Of a stretch of 42,990 nt of DNA, positions 32,510 to 41,621 are shown in pieces. The stretch is from SFWF01 sp045636705 (GTDB lineage Bacteria > Bacillota > Clostridia > Oscillospirales > Acutalibacteraceae): contig JAZTYA010000028.1 in the NCBI GenBank assembly GCA_045636705.1, positions 1-42,990 of the forward strand. Reading direction: 5' to 3'. The position numbers and the translations under genes were made by a program. Under the pieces are notes generated by a model. It ran no database searches. It saw nothing but the letters and a program-made list of their open reading frames with translations, and was not told the origin of the DNA. How positions within the stretch are numbered: position 1 is the stretch's first letter; each line of letters opens with the position of its first letter.

Positions 32510-34261
32510 ATGGCAAAAGATACCTTTAACAAGACAAGTAAAGGTAAGAAGGATTATAAAAAACACAAACAGGTTAAAAGTTCAAGCAAAAAGGCAACTA
32601 AAGTATCTCCTGTTAAGATTATACCGCTAGGCGGTCTTGGTGAAATCGGTAAAAACTTAACAGTTTATGAATATCAAAACGACATTATTATTGTTGACTG
32701 CGGTATGGCGTTTCCTGACGAAGAGACTCCGGGCGTTGATATCGTAATTCCTGATTTTACCTATCTTATCAAAAATCAAGATAAAATCAGAGGTGTTGTC
32801 GTTACTCATGGTCATGAAGACCATATCGGAGCAATACCTTATCTTCTAAAAAATATAAACGTTCCTATATATGCTACAAGGCTTACAATAGGCCTTATCG
32901 AAGGAAAACTAAAGGAGCATAAGCTTTTAGCTGAAAGTGAACTTCTCGTTACAAATCCCGGTGAGACTGTAAAACTTGGAGCGTTTAGCGTTGAATTTAT
33001 TCACGTAAACCATTCAATTCCTGATGCAGTAGCCTTTGCAATTCGTTGTCCGGCAGGCGTTATTGTTCATACGGGAGATTTTAAAATTGACACAACTCCT
33101 ATTGATGACAGAATAATCGACCTTACTCGTTTTGCTGAAATAGGCAAAGAGGGTGTTTTGGCGCTTTTATCTGATTCTACTAACTCTGAGCGTCCCGGTT
33201 ATACAATGTCTGAGCGCGTTGTTGGCGAGTCTTTTTCAACACTTTTTAAAAAGGCCGGTAAGAACCGAATAATAATTGCAACCTTCTCGTCCAACATTCA
33301 CAGAATTCAGCAAATTATCGACGAGGCCGTTCATTGCAAACGCAAGGTAGCTGTTTCAGGCAGAAGCATGCAAAACGTTGTTTCTGTTGCAAAGGAACTG
33401 GGTTATCTAAAAATTCCTGAAAACACTATTGTCGATATCGATATGATTAAAAATTACAAGCCTGAACAACTTGTAATTATCACAACAGGCAGTCAGGGAG
33501 AGCCTTTGTCAGCGCTTCACAGAATGGCTTTTTCCGACCATAAGCAGGTAGAAATTGTGCCTGATGATATGATAATAATTTCAGCAACGCCTATACCCGG
33601 TAATGAAAAGCTTGTAAGCAAGGTTGTAAACGAGCTTATGAAAAACGGCGCAAACGTTGTATATGAAAAAATGTATGACGTTCACGTTTCGGGCCACGCT
33701 TGCCAAGAAGAAATTAAGCTTTTAATGGCACTTGTTAAGCCTAAATATTTTATTCCAATACACGGCGAGCAAAAGCATCTTTATAAGAGCGCTTCTCTTG
33801 GCTCGGTAATGGGCATTCCAAAGAAAAATATTTTAATTGCCAATATCGGTAACGTTATTGAAGTGACGTCAAAAGCGCTTAAACTTACCGAAGAAGTTCC
33901 TGCAGGCAGAGTTTTGGTTGACGGACTTGGTGTAGGTGACGTAGGAAGCATCGTATTAAGGGATAGAAAGCATTTATCCGATGATGGTATTATCATTGTT
34001 ACCGTATCCATTGATTCAACTACAGGCGAAATTTTAGCAGGTCCTGATATTGTTTCAAGAGGCTTCGTATACGTTAAGGAATCAGAAGACCTTATGCGTG
34101 AAATCACTATGATTGCCGAGGACGTTTTAGAATATTGCTATATTACTAACGTTCACGATTGGAATACAATTAAAATTAAGCTTCGTGACAGCATTTCAAA
34201 ATATCTTTACGGACAAACAAGAAGAAGTCCTATGATACTTCCGATAATTATGGAGGTTTAA
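32510..34261 (+). CDS. rnj: ribonuclease J
   Basis: Metallo-beta-lactamase/beta-CASP nuclease with 5'-3' exonuclease and endonuclease activity, central to mRNA turnover and rRNA maturation in Firmicutes. A basic, lysine-rich N-terminal tail of about 35 residues precedes the catalytic core. The zinc motif is VVTHGHEDHIGAIPYL, further ligands lie in HTGDFKIDTTP and the beta-CASP domain carries FSSNIHRIQQI and SGHACQEEI. The frame is open further upstream, but the ATG at 32510 follows AAAGGAGG perfectly, giving 583 residues. It heads a block with a DHH phosphodiesterase, rplI, dnaB, tilS and ftsH. Confidence 0.96.
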   Translation: MAKDTFNKTSKGKKDYKKHKQVKSSSKKATKVSPVKIIPLGGLGEIGKNLTVYEYQNDIIIVDCGMAFPDEETPGVDIVIPDFTYLIKNQDKIRGVVVTHGHEDHIGAIPYLLKNINVPIYATRLTIGLIEGKLKEHKLLAESELLVTNPGETVKLGAFSVEFIHVNHSIPDAVAFAIRCPAGVIVHTGDFKIDTTPIDDRIIDLTRFAEIGKEGVLALLSDSTNSERPGYTMSERVVGESFSTLFKKAGKNRIIIATFSSNIHRIQQIIDEAVHCKRKVAVSGRSMQNVVSVAKELGYLKIPENTIVDIDMIKNYKPEQLVIITTGSQGEPLSALHRMAFSDHKQVEIVPDDMIIISATPIPGNEKLVSKVVNELMKNGANVVYEKMYDVHVSGHACQEEIKLLMALVKPKYFIPIHGEQKHLYKSASLGSVMGIPKKNILIANIGNVIEVTSKALKLTEEVPAGRVLVDGLGVGDVGSIVLRDRKHLSDDGIIIVTVSIDSTTGEILAGPDIVSRGFVYVKESEDLMREITMIAEDVLEYCYITNVHDWNTIKIKLRDSISKYLYGQTRRSPMILPIIMEV

Positions 34262-34288
34262 GGATTAGGAAGATAGAAGGAGGTTACT

Positions 34289-35323
34289 GTGAGCCTTATA
34301 TTTAAAAAAACAAATAAAGTTCTTTTTTGTGACCTTGATTTTAAACTAAAATCTTTCACTAAAAACTTTAAAAACATTTTAAATTCCGCTTCAAACGTTT
34401 TTATAATGGGACATAGGTTCTCAGACCTTGATTCTTTAGGTGCGGCATACGGGCTTTATTATGGACTGCGTGACACCTATGACGTTAAAATAGTTGCGGA
34501 TAAAGAAAACACGTTGGCAAGGCCTTTAGTAGATTTCTTAAGGTTTAGCGACAAGGACTGTAAAATTTACGGATATAACGAGATTTCACATTTGGTTGAT
34601 AAAGACTCTGTTTTGGTTATAGTTGATACTCACAAGCCGTCAATTATGGACTATACCGAGCTTTACAACAGAATAGATAAAGTTGTTGTTATCGACCATC
34701 ATTTTAAGGCTGATGAATTTGCCTTAAAAGCACAGCTTTCTTACCTTGAAACCGCGGCTTCTTCGGTGTGTGAAATAGTAACGATTTTACTTAATATCCT
34801 AAAGGTGAAAACGCTTGATACTGTTGCAGCTACAGCCCTTCTTTCGGGAATAATGCTTGATACTAAAAACTTTGTTATGAATACAAGCGGTAATACTTTT
34901 AGCGCGGCTTCGTTTCTTAGAAAGTTCAGAGCAGACCCTGTTCTAATTAAGAAGATGTTTTCCGAAACTGTTGAGGTTTGTAAGAGAAAATACGAGATTA
35001 TTTCTAGTGTTGCTCTTTATGAAAATTATGCCTTTGCAAAAACCGAGCAAGAGGACCAATTTACGAGGATTTCAACCGCACAGGCGGCTGATGAGCTTTT
35101 AACAATCAACGGCGTTAGCGCATCCTTTGTTATGTGTCCTTCAGATAATAAAGTTAATGTTTCGGCAAGGTCTTTTGGCGACGTTGACGTTCAAAACATT
35201 ATTGCAAAGCTTGGTGGCGGCGGTCATAAAACGGCAGCTGCTTGTCAAATTAAAGACAAGACCTTTAAGGAAGTTGAACAACTGCTTTTAAAGGCTATTA
35301 ACGAATATAACGAGGAAAGGTGA
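34289..35323 (+). CDS. DHH/DHHA1 phosphodiesterase, GdpP-like without sensory domains
   Basis: Predicted manganese-dependent phosphodiesterase, likely acting on cyclic di-AMP or small oligonucleotides. The DHH domain shows MGHRFSDLDSLGAAYG and the VVIDHHFKADEFA motif; the C-terminal DHHA1 domain ends in LGGGGHKTAAACQIKD. These match the catalytic half of GdpP/YybT, and its position before rplI and dnaB is the classical GdpP locus. GdpP is about 650 residues with two membrane helices, a PAS domain and a degenerate GGDEF; this protein has 344 residues and starts about 35 residues before the DHH domain. The complete rnj gene ends 27 bases upstream, so no missing part is nearby. GTG start after AAGGAGGT. 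Confidence 0.87.
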   Translation: MSLIFKKTNKVLFCDLDFKLKSFTKNFKNILNSASNVFIMGHRFSDLDSLGAAYGLYYGLRDTYDVKIVADKENTLARPLVDFLRFSDKDCKIYGYNEISHLVDKDSVLVIVDTHKPSIMDYTELYNRIDKVVVIDHHFKADEFALKAQLSYLETAASSVCEIVTILLNILKVKTLDTVAATALLSGIMLDTKNFVMNTSGNTFSAASFLRKFRADPVLIKKMFSETVEVCKRKYEIISSVALYENYAFAKTEQEDQFTRISTAQAADELLTINGVSASFVMCPSDNKVNVSARSFGDVDVQNIIAKLGGGGHKTAAACQIKDKTFKEVEQLLLKAINEYNEER

Positions 35324-35328
35324 TATAA

Positions 35329-35772
35329 ATGAAGGTAATATTACTTGCCGATGTTAAGGGACAAGGCAAAAAGGGACAAATGGTTAACGTTTCTGACGGA
35401 TATGCAAGAAATTTCTTGTTTCCTAAAAACTTAGCAATGGAGGCAACTGCATCAGCACAGGCTGAGCTTAAAAGCAAAGCAGACGCTGCAGACCACCACT
35501 ACAAAGAAGAAAAGCGTGCCGCAGAAGAAATGGCAAAAATCGTTGAAGGCAGAAACGTTAAGATTTTGGCAAAAGCAGGCGCGAATGGTAAACTTTTCGG
35601 TGCAATCACATCCAAGGAAGTTGCTCTTGAACTTAATAAAATTCAGGGCGTTTCGGTTGACAAGAAAAAGATAACCATGTCTGATATTAAGAACTTTGGA
35701 GAATATTCCGCAACCGTAAAACTATTTACAGACGTTGTAGCAAAATTTACTGTAGTAGTTTCAGATAATTAA
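35329..35772 (+). CDS. rplI: 50S ribosomal protein L9
   Basis: Binds 23S rRNA near the L1 stalk. The N-terminal RNA-binding domain KVILLADVKGQGKKGQMVNVSD and GYARNFLFPKNLAMEAT are diagnostic; a long central helix and the C-terminal domain (GKLFGAITSKEVALEL) complete 147 residues, a normal length. It lies 5 bases after the DHH gene with GGAAAGGTGA as ribosome site and 18 bases before dnaB, the conserved Firmicute order. Confidence 0.98.
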   Translation: MKVILLADVKGQGKKGQMVNVSDGYARNFLFPKNLAMEATASAQAELKSKADAADHHYKEEKRAAEEMAKIVEGRNVKILAKAGANGKLFGAITSKEVALELNKIQGVSVDKKKITMSDIKNFGEYSATVKLFTDVVAKFTVVVSDN

Positions 35773-35790
35773 CTATTGGAGAAGTAAAAA

Positions 35791-37173
35791 ATGGTAAACG
35801 ATTCTAATTTTTTAATGAGTTTAGATAACGTAAATTTACCTTATTCTGCCGAGGCTGAGCAGGCGCTTTTAGGCTCAATTATCGTTGACCCTGAATGTAT
35901 GAATTTAATTGCAAGTCAAGTAAAACTTGAGTATTTTTATTTCCCGCAACATAAAGAAATTTTCAAAACGCTTTCATCAATGCTTGAGTTTGGCGGCAAA
36001 GCTATCGACTTTGTTTCCTTGCTTGAGGAGTTAAAATCAAACGGTGTTTACGATGAAGCAGGCGGAAAGGCATATCTTACTCAACTTGCAAAGGCTGTTC
36101 CTACGTCGGCTAACGTGCTTACATATGCAGATATTGTAAGAGAACGCTATTATGCTCGTTCATTATTGCTTGCGGCAGAAGGAATTATCAAGAACGTTAA
36201 TGATAATATTCTTGATACCGATTTATTGCTTAACAATGCTGAGCAGTCAATTTACAACATAAGACAGGGTAAAGACGTAAGCGGCTTAACCCATATTAAA
36301 AGCGTTATCGAAAACGAAACATATGACCGCTTAATGAAGATGACCAACCCTGAAACCAGGGGAGATTTTGTCGGAATTCCCACAGGCATTTCTGCCCTTG
36401 ATAAGATTATTACAGGTTTAAACAAATCTGACCTTATTATCTTGGGTGCAAGACCTGGTATGGGTAAAACCTCTTTTGCGCTTAATATTGCTCGTAACGT
36501 TGCGGTTAACGCTAAAAAGAAGGTTTGCTTCTTCTCTCTTGAAATGACAAGAGACCAGTTAGCACAGCGTATGCTTTCAAATGAAGCTTCTATTGAAAGT
36601 GAAAAGCTCAGAACAGGCGACCTTTCTGCAGACGAGTGGACAAGACTTGCACAGGCAGGAAAAAATCTTTCTGATGCTGAGATTTACTTTGATGAAACTT
36701 CTTCAATTACCGTTCCTGAAATGAAAGCTAAGCTTAGAAGAATGGACGGAGTTGACCTTGTTGTTATCGACTATTTAGGTCTTATGCATTCTGCTAGAAA
36801 AACAGAAAACCGTGTTCAAGAGGTTTCTGAAATTACACGTAACTTAAAGGTTATGGCTAAGGAATTAAACGTTCCTGTTATCGCTTGCGCACAGCTTTCT
36901 CGTGGCACCGAAACTAAGGGTAAGTCACATAAGCCTGCGCTTTCTGACCTTCGTGAATCCGGCTCTATAGAGCAGGATGCAGATATCGTAATGTTCATTT
37001 ATCGTGAAACCTATTACGATGCAGAAAAGAAGGACGACGAAGAAAGAGGCGACCCGAACAAGGCTGAAATTATCGTTGCAAAGAACCGACACGGTAGCAT
37101 TGATACCGTTGAGCTTCATTGGGATGGTAAGTTTACAAGATTTGCTTCACAGGATGTATTCAGAAATGCTTAA
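35791..37173 (+). CDS. dnaB: replicative DNA helicase
   Basis: Hexameric helicase of the replication fork (called DnaC in Bacillus). N-terminal domain PYSAEAEQALLGSIIVDPE, which recruits primase, followed by a RecA-like motor with Walker A GARPGMGKTSFALNIA, SLEMTRDQLAQRM, Walker B LVVIDYLGLM and the terminal SGSIEQDADIVMFIYR and KNRHGSIDTV. The 460-residue length is standard and no intein is present. Its stop overlaps the start of tilS by 8 bases. Confidence 0.98.
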   Translation: MVNDSNFLMSLDNVNLPYSAEAEQALLGSIIVDPECMNLIASQVKLEYFYFPQHKEIFKTLSSMLEFGGKAIDFVSLLEELKSNGVYDEAGGKAYLTQLAKAVPTSANVLTYADIVRERYYARSLLLAAEGIIKNVNDNILDTDLLLNNAEQSIYNIRQGKDVSGLTHIKSVIENETYDRLMKMTNPETRGDFVGIPTGISALDKIITGLNKSDLIILGARPGMGKTSFALNIARNVAVNAKKKVCFFSLEMTRDQLAQRMLSNEASIESEKLRTGDLSADEWTRLAQAGKNLSDAEIYFDETSSITVPEMKAKLRRMDGVDLVVIDYLGLMHSARKTENRVQEVSEITRNLKVMAKELNVPVIACAQLSRGTETKGKSHKPALSDLRESGSIEQDADIVMFIYRETYYDAEKKDDEERGDPNKAEIIVAKNRHGSIDTVELHWDGKFTRFASQDVFRNA

Positions 37174-38491
37174 CAAGGTAAAAACCTTAATTTATAAATA
37201 CGGGCTTTTTGAAGGTTGTAATGATATAACCGTTGCTTTGTCAGGCGGTGCTGATTCTGTTTGTTTGCTTTATCTTTTAAACGAGATTAAGGATGAGTTT
37301 TCGTTAAAATTATCGGCAATTCATATTAATCATCAGTTAAGAGGAAGTGAATCTGACCGAGACCAAGAGTTTGTTCAAAATCTTTGTTCAAAATTAAACG
37401 TTCCATTAAATGTGTTTAAAATAGACGTTAAATCTTACGCTGAACAAACGAAAGAAAGCATTGAACTAGCGGCAAGAAATATGCGCTATGAGCTTTTTAA
37501 GAAACATTCAACCGGTTTAGTTGCTACTGCGCACAACGCAGGAGATAATCTCGAAACAGTATTGCTTAATATGGCTCGCGGAACTGGTGTAAAAGGACTT
37601 GCCGGAATTCCAATTAAGCGCGATATCTATATAAGACCGCTTATTTCTTGCACGAGAGAAGAAATTTTGGAGTTTTTGAGTCAAAGGAAGGCTGATTTTG
37701 TAGTCGACAGCACAAATCTAACCGATGACTATAGCCGAAATCTTCTTCGACATAAGACGGTTCCGACCTTAAAAGAATTAAACCCTTCTTTAGAACAGAC
37801 TGTCTTTAACATGACGGAAAATCTAAAAGAGGATTCAGATTTTATCGAGAATATTGCTTATAAACAGTATCTTCTTTGCTCAAAATCTGAAGGTTTAGAT
37901 GTCGAACTTTTAAAGATTCAGCACAGAGCGGTCATTAAGCGAGTTTTGTCCTTCTATTTTGCTGAAAAGGTTGACTTTGCTCTTCATAGTGTTCATATTG
38001 GTAGAATGCTCGACGTTTTGCTTTTCGGCGGTAAAAAAAGTTTACCTAAAAACAATTTTTGTGAAAACAAAAACGGTTTTTTTATAATTTCCAGGGAAGA
38101 TAATATTAAAAGCGAGCAAATTTTTGAAGTAGAACTTAAACCTATATCAAAAATTAACAATTTGTTTTTAAATAACACAATTGACTGTGATAAAATTAAT
38201 GGCAGTTTAGTTGTTAGAAATCGCTTAGGCGGGGATAAAATAAAGCTAATGGGTCGAAATACAAAAACTCTTAAAAAGCTTTACTGTGAAATAAAGCTTG
38301 ACCCTAAAATTCGCGATATTGTTCCCGTTATATCCGATAATTCAGGCGTTGTTTGGGCCTATGGCGCAGGGGTTGATACCCGTGTTGCTGCAGACGAAAA
38401 TACTAAGAACGCCACATTAGTTTGTGTTAATATGGCAGTTGACACAGATTCTCTTGAAAGGAAGAACAAAAATGAAAAAGAATTTGCGTAA
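37166..38491 (+). CDS. tilS: tRNA(Ile)-lysidine synthetase
   Basis: ATP-dependent enzyme that converts C34 of the AUA-reading isoleucine tRNA to lysidine. The PP-loop motif VALSGGADSVCLLYLL is near residue 25, with AIHINHQLRGSESDRD, AARNMRYELF and ATAHNAGDNLETVLLNMARGT following, and a C-terminal TilS domain. An open frame continues upstream inside dnaB, but the family start is at MLNKVKTL, so I use the ATG at 37166 (an ATG at 37154 is possible), giving 441 residues. It overlaps dnaB by 8 bases and ftsH by 20 bases. The hpt gene usually found between tilS and ftsH is missing. Confidence 0.93.
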   Translation: MLNKVKTLIYKYGLFEGCNDITVALSGGADSVCLLYLLNEIKDEFSLKLSAIHINHQLRGSESDRDQEFVQNLCSKLNVPLNVFKIDVKSYAEQTKESIELAARNMRYELFKKHSTGLVATAHNAGDNLETVLLNMARGTGVKGLAGIPIKRDIYIRPLISCTREEILEFLSQRKADFVVDSTNLTDDYSRNLLRHKTVPTLKELNPSLEQTVFNMTENLKEDSDFIENIAYKQYLLCSKSEGLDVELLKIQHRAVIKRVLSFYFAEKVDFALHSVHIGRMLDVLLFGGKKSLPKNNFCENKNGFFIISREDNIKSEQIFEVELKPISKINNLFLNNTIDCDKINGSLVVRNRLGGDKIKLMGRNTKTLKKLYCEIKLDPKIRDIVPVISDNSGVVWAYGAGVDTRVAADENTKNATLVCVNMAVDTDSLERKNKNEKEFA

Positions 38492-40322
38492 CGTGCTTTT
38501 ATATATAGGCATACCGATTGTTTTAATTTTTACTTTGGTAATCGTATCTTTAAGCGCAAAAAAGGTAGATAAAACAAAATATTTTGATATTGTTGAACTC
38601 TTTGAAACAAACCAGATTTCCGAGTATCAGTTAAATTTATATAGCGGTGAGCTTACCTACGTAAAGCGTGATGACAATAAGACCTACCGCTATAACGTTG
38701 CTGACCCTCAAATTTTCTATTATGATATCAATGAAATCGTTATGAAAATTAACGATGAGAACCGCGAAAGTAATCCTGATAAGATGATTAAAATGGATTA
38801 CAAAAGTGGTGGTGAAACCTCTTGGCTTGTAAGCTTATTGCCAACTGCTTTAACCTTGGGTGTACTTGTATTCTTCTGGATGTTCATCATGAGAAGAATG
38901 AACAACTCCATGGGTATGGATAGAACGATGGGGTTCGGCAAGGCAAAGATTAAGAAGGCTGATTCGGCTAAAAAAACAACATTTACAGACGTTGCAGGTG
39001 CTGATGAAGAAAAAGCTGAACTCGTTGAAATTGTCGATTTCTTAAAAGAACCGAAAAGGTTTAACGAACTAGGCGCTAGAATTCCTAAGGGTGTGCTTTT
39101 AGTTGGCCCTCCCGGAACAGGTAAAACACTTCTTGCAAGAGCTGTTGCAGGCGAAGCAGGTGTACCTTTCTTCTCAATTTCTGGTTCTGATTTCGTAGAA
39201 ATGTACGTTGGTGTCGGTGCTTCACGTGTACGCGACCTTTTTGACGAAGCCAAGAAGAATGCTCCTGCAATTATTTTCATTGATGAAATCGATGCAGTCG
39301 GAAGACAAAGAGGTGCAGGCCTTGGTGGTGGTCACGACGAACGTGAACAGACACTTAACCAGTTGTTAGTTGAAATGGATGGTTTCGGCGAAAACACAGG
39401 CGTTATTGTAATGGCGGCAACCAACCGTCCTGATATACTCGACCGTGCTTTACTTCGTCCAGGCCGTTTTGACCGTCAGATTACCGTAAATTATCCTGAT
39501 GCAAAGGGCAGAGAAGAGATATTAAAGGTTCATTCACGCGGTAAGCCTTTAGGCCCCGACGTTGACCTTAAAGCAATTGCTCATTCAACCTCAGGCTTTA
39601 CAGGTGCTGACCTTGAAAACCTTTTAAACGAGGCTGCTTTACTTGCTGCTCGTAGCGGTCTTAAGGCTATCACTCAACCACAAATTGAGGAAGCCACAAT
39701 TAAGGTCGTTATGGGCTCTGAAAAGAAGTCTCACGTTGTTAAGGATAAGGATAAGATGATTACTTCTTATCACGAGGCGGGCCACGCCGTTGTTTCTTAT
39801 TTCTTACCAACGCAAGACCCTGTTCATCAAATTTCAATTATTCCTCGTGGAATGGCTGCAGGATACACAATGTATCTACCAACCGAGGAAAAGGGTCACG
39901 TTTCAAAAACTCAGCTCACAGAGCAAATTTGTTCGCTTCTCGGTGGCCGTGCAGCAGAGCAACTTACACAGGATGATATTTGCACAGGCGCTTCTAACGA
40001 TATGGAAAGAGCTACCGACATCGCAAGAAAGATGGTTACCAAGTATGGTATGAGTGATAAGTTAGGTCTTGTAACCTATGGACAGAATAACAGCGAAGTA
40101 TTCCTTGGTAGAGATTTTTCATCCACACCTAACTATTCTGAAAAAATTGCTTCTATTATCGATGAAGAGATTGAAAACATTGTAACAACACAGTATAACC
40201 GAGCTATTGAGATTTTAAAAGCAAACATGGCGAAGGTTAATGAGGTGGCAAAAATTCTCTTTACCGAAGAGAAGATTTCGGGAGAAGAATTTAGAGCTTT
40301 AATGGAAAAAGCTGCTGAATAA
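38472..40322 (+). CDS. ftsH: ATP-dependent zinc metalloprotease FtsH
   Basis: Membrane AAA+ protease that degrades damaged membrane proteins and regulatory proteins. Two membrane helices (about residues 8-28 and 117-140) flank an extracytoplasmic domain. Walker A is GPPGTGKT at 212-219, Walker B IIFIDEID at 267-274, the second region of homology contains ATNRPDILDRALLRPGRFDR, and the zinc motif HEAGH is at 434-438. The 616-residue product starts at the ATG at 38472 with GAAAGGAAG upstream; the open frame before it lies within tilS. The gene ends at a strong terminator, closing the rnj-ftsH block. Confidence 0.97.
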   Translation: MKKNLRNVLLYIGIPIVLIFTLVIVSLSAKKVDKTKYFDIVELFETNQISEYQLNLYSGELTYVKRDDNKTYRYNVADPQIFYYDINEIVMKINDENRESNPDKMIKMDYKSGGETSWLVSLLPTALTLGVLVFFWMFIMRRMNNSMGMDRTMGFGKAKIKKADSAKKTTFTDVAGADEEKAELVEIVDFLKEPKRFNELGARIPKGVLLVGPPGTGKTLLARAVAGEAGVPFFSISGSDFVEMYVGVGASRVRDLFDEAKKNAPAIIFIDEIDAVGRQRGAGLGGGHDEREQTLNQLLVEMDGFGENTGVIVMAATNRPDILDRALLRPGRFDRQITVNYPDAKGREEILKVHSRGKPLGPDVDLKAIAHSTSGFTGADLENLLNEAALLAARSGLKAITQPQIEEATIKVVMGSEKKSHVVKDKDKMITSYHEAGHAVVSYFLPTQDPVHQISIIPRGMAAGYTMYLPTEEKGHVSKTQLTEQICSLLGGRAAEQLTQDDICTGASNDMERATDIARKMVTKYGMSDKLGLVTYGQNNSEVFLGRDFSSTPNYSEKIASIIDEEIENIVTTQYNRAIEILKANMAKVNEVAKILFTEEKISGEEFRALMEKAAE

Positions 40323-40328
40323 AAAGTT

Positions 40329-40370
40329 AAATACCGTAGCAGATGAAACTGCTACGGTATTTTTGTTTTT
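40329..40370 (+). terminator. intrinsic terminator after ftsH
   Basis: AAATACCGTAGCAG (40329-40342) pairs perfectly with CTGCTACGGTATTT (40349-40362) around ATGAAA, followed by TTGTTTTT. Confidence 0.92.
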
Positions 40371-40430
40371 CATATCAAATACAAAACGATTTTTCAAGTG
40401 AATTTTGTCGATGTAAAAAATATTTTCATT

Positions 40431-40460
40431 GGTTAACTGCATCTTCGGACGGTAATAATT
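40431..40460 (+). promoter_or_regulatory. candidate forespore SigF-type promoter of sigG
   Basis: GGTTA (40431-40435), a 15-base spacer and GGTAATAATT (40451-40460) resemble the SigF consensus GYWTA and GGNNANAHTR with one mismatch in each box. No acceptable SigA promoter is seen between the ftsH terminator and sigG. In Bacillus, sigG is transcribed by SigF, which supports the call. Confidence 0.5.
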
Positions 40461-40494
40461 TTAATGTAACTTAAATTTTGTCGGAGGTGTTCTT

Positions 40495-41259
40495 TTGTAT
40501 AACGGAAAGGTTGAAATTTGTGGTGTTGATACGTCGAAACTTCCGCTACTAAAGGAAAAAGAAAAGGAAGAATTGTTAAAAAAAGTAAAAGCAGGAGATA
40601 ATAACGCCAGAGAAGAACTTATAAACGGAAATTTAAGGCTTGTTTTAAGTGTTATACAAAAATTTTCATCCCGTGGCGAAAATCCCGACGACCTTTTTCA
40701 AGTAGGCTGTATTGGCCTTATAAAATCGATTGACAACTTTGATATTACTCAGAACGTTAGATTCTCAACCTATGCCGTTCCTATGATTATAGGCGAAATT
40801 AAGCGGTATTTACGAGACAATAATTCAATCCGCGTTAGCCGTTCTATTAAAGACACTGCGTATAAAGCGATGCAAGCAAAAGAACAACTGATGAACGAAA
40901 ACCTAAAGGAGCCTACCGTTTCAGAAATTGCCAAAAGGCTCGGTATTCCTGAAGAAGAGGTTGTAATAGCCTTAGAAAGCATTGTAGAGCCGATATCGCT
41001 ATATGAACCTATTTATTCCGACGGCGGAGATACGATTTTCGTACTAGACCAAATTGGAGATAAAAACGATGATAATAATTGGCTCGATGAAATTTATTTA
41101 AAAGAATCAATTAAAAATTTAAGCGAAAGAGAAAAGAACATTTTAACCCTACGTTTTATGCAAGGAAAAACACAAATGGAAGTGTCACGCGAAATAGGAA
41201 TTTCACAAGCACAGGTATCTCGTCTTGAAAAGAGCGCTATCCTAAAAATTAAAAATTAA
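40495..41259 (+). CDS. sigG: RNA polymerase sporulation-specific sigma factor SigG
   Basis: Late forespore sigma factor. The N-terminal sequence KVEICGVDTSKLPLL is the SigG hallmark (the anti-sigma/CsfB-sensitive region). NGNLRLVLSVIQKF, DDLFQVGCIGLIKSIDNFD and RFSTYAVPMIIGEIKRYLRD make up region 2, region 3 includes RVSRSIKDTAYKAMQ, and region 4 ends GKTQMEVSREIGISQAQVSR. The 254-residue length is normal. TTG start with GGAGGTG 7 bases ahead. It is followed 28 bases later by ylmC and then spoIVB, a late-sporulation cluster. Confidence 0.97.
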   Translation: MYNGKVEICGVDTSKLPLLKEKEKEELLKKVKAGDNNAREELINGNLRLVLSVIQKFSSRGENPDDLFQVGCIGLIKSIDNFDITQNVRFSTYAVPMIIGEIKRYLRDNNSIRVSRSIKDTAYKAMQAKEQLMNENLKEPTVSEIAKRLGIPEEEVVIALESIVEPISLYEPIYSDGGDTIFVLDQIGDKNDDNNWLDEIYLKESIKNLSEREKNILTLRFMQGKTQMEVSREIGISQAQVSRLEKSAILKIKN

Positions 41260-41287
41260 TCATATAATTCACCTTAGGAGGTGGGTT

Positions 41288-41530
41288 ATGATTGAACGAA
41301 TAGCCGAGCTAAAGGATAGACAGGTAGTAAACGTTTTGGACGGCAACGTTCTAGGGTTTGTCGGCGACGTTGAACTGGATACAACTAACGGAAAACTTTC
41401 AGCTTTAGTCATTTTCGGAAAACCAAAAGCTATGGGATTTTTAGGAAGAGAAGACGATATAATAATCCCTTGGGAAGATATTGACGTTATAGGCTCTGAA
41501 ACTGTTTTAGTAAAATCAAATTTAAAATAA
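41288..41530 (+). CDS. ylmC: YlmC/YmxH family sporulation protein
   Basis: Small PRC-barrel protein of 80 residues, a family common in endospore formers and often next to sigG in Clostridia; its biochemical role is not established. The sequence shows the PRC-barrel pattern RQVVNVLDGNVLGFVGDVELD and the terminal IIIPWEDIDVIGSETVLVK. The start is an ATG 28 bases after sigG, preceded by TTAGGAGGTG. It ends at a small terminator hairpin. Confidence 0.92.
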   Translation: MIERIAELKDRQVVNVLDGNVLGFVGDVELDTTNGKLSALVIFGKPKAMGFLGREDDIIIPWEDIDVIGSETVLVKSNLK

Positions 41531-41554
41531 AGCCCGAGTCGGCTTTATTTTTTT
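41528..41554 (+). terminator. intrinsic terminator after ylmC
   Basis: TAAAGCC (41528-41534) and GGCTTTA (41541-41547) form a short stem over CGAGTC followed by TTTTTTT. The stem overlaps the ylmC stop codon. Confidence 0.8.
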
Positions 41555-41621
41555 AGAAATCTTTTTCAGGAGTTTTAAAATAAAAAAAGAGCAAATTAAT
41601 AAAAGAAAGGAGGTAAAAAAT

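Noticed and set aside
38798..39280. 160-codon open frame antisense to ftsH
   Set aside because: It is a shadow of the strongly conserved AAA region of ftsH, with no ribosome site or recognisable protein features.
40400..40480. Spo0A-box-like sequences TGTCGAT and TGTCGGA upstream of sigG
   Set aside because: Each departs from TGTCGAA in the conserved half, and the second overlaps the ribosome site of sigG.
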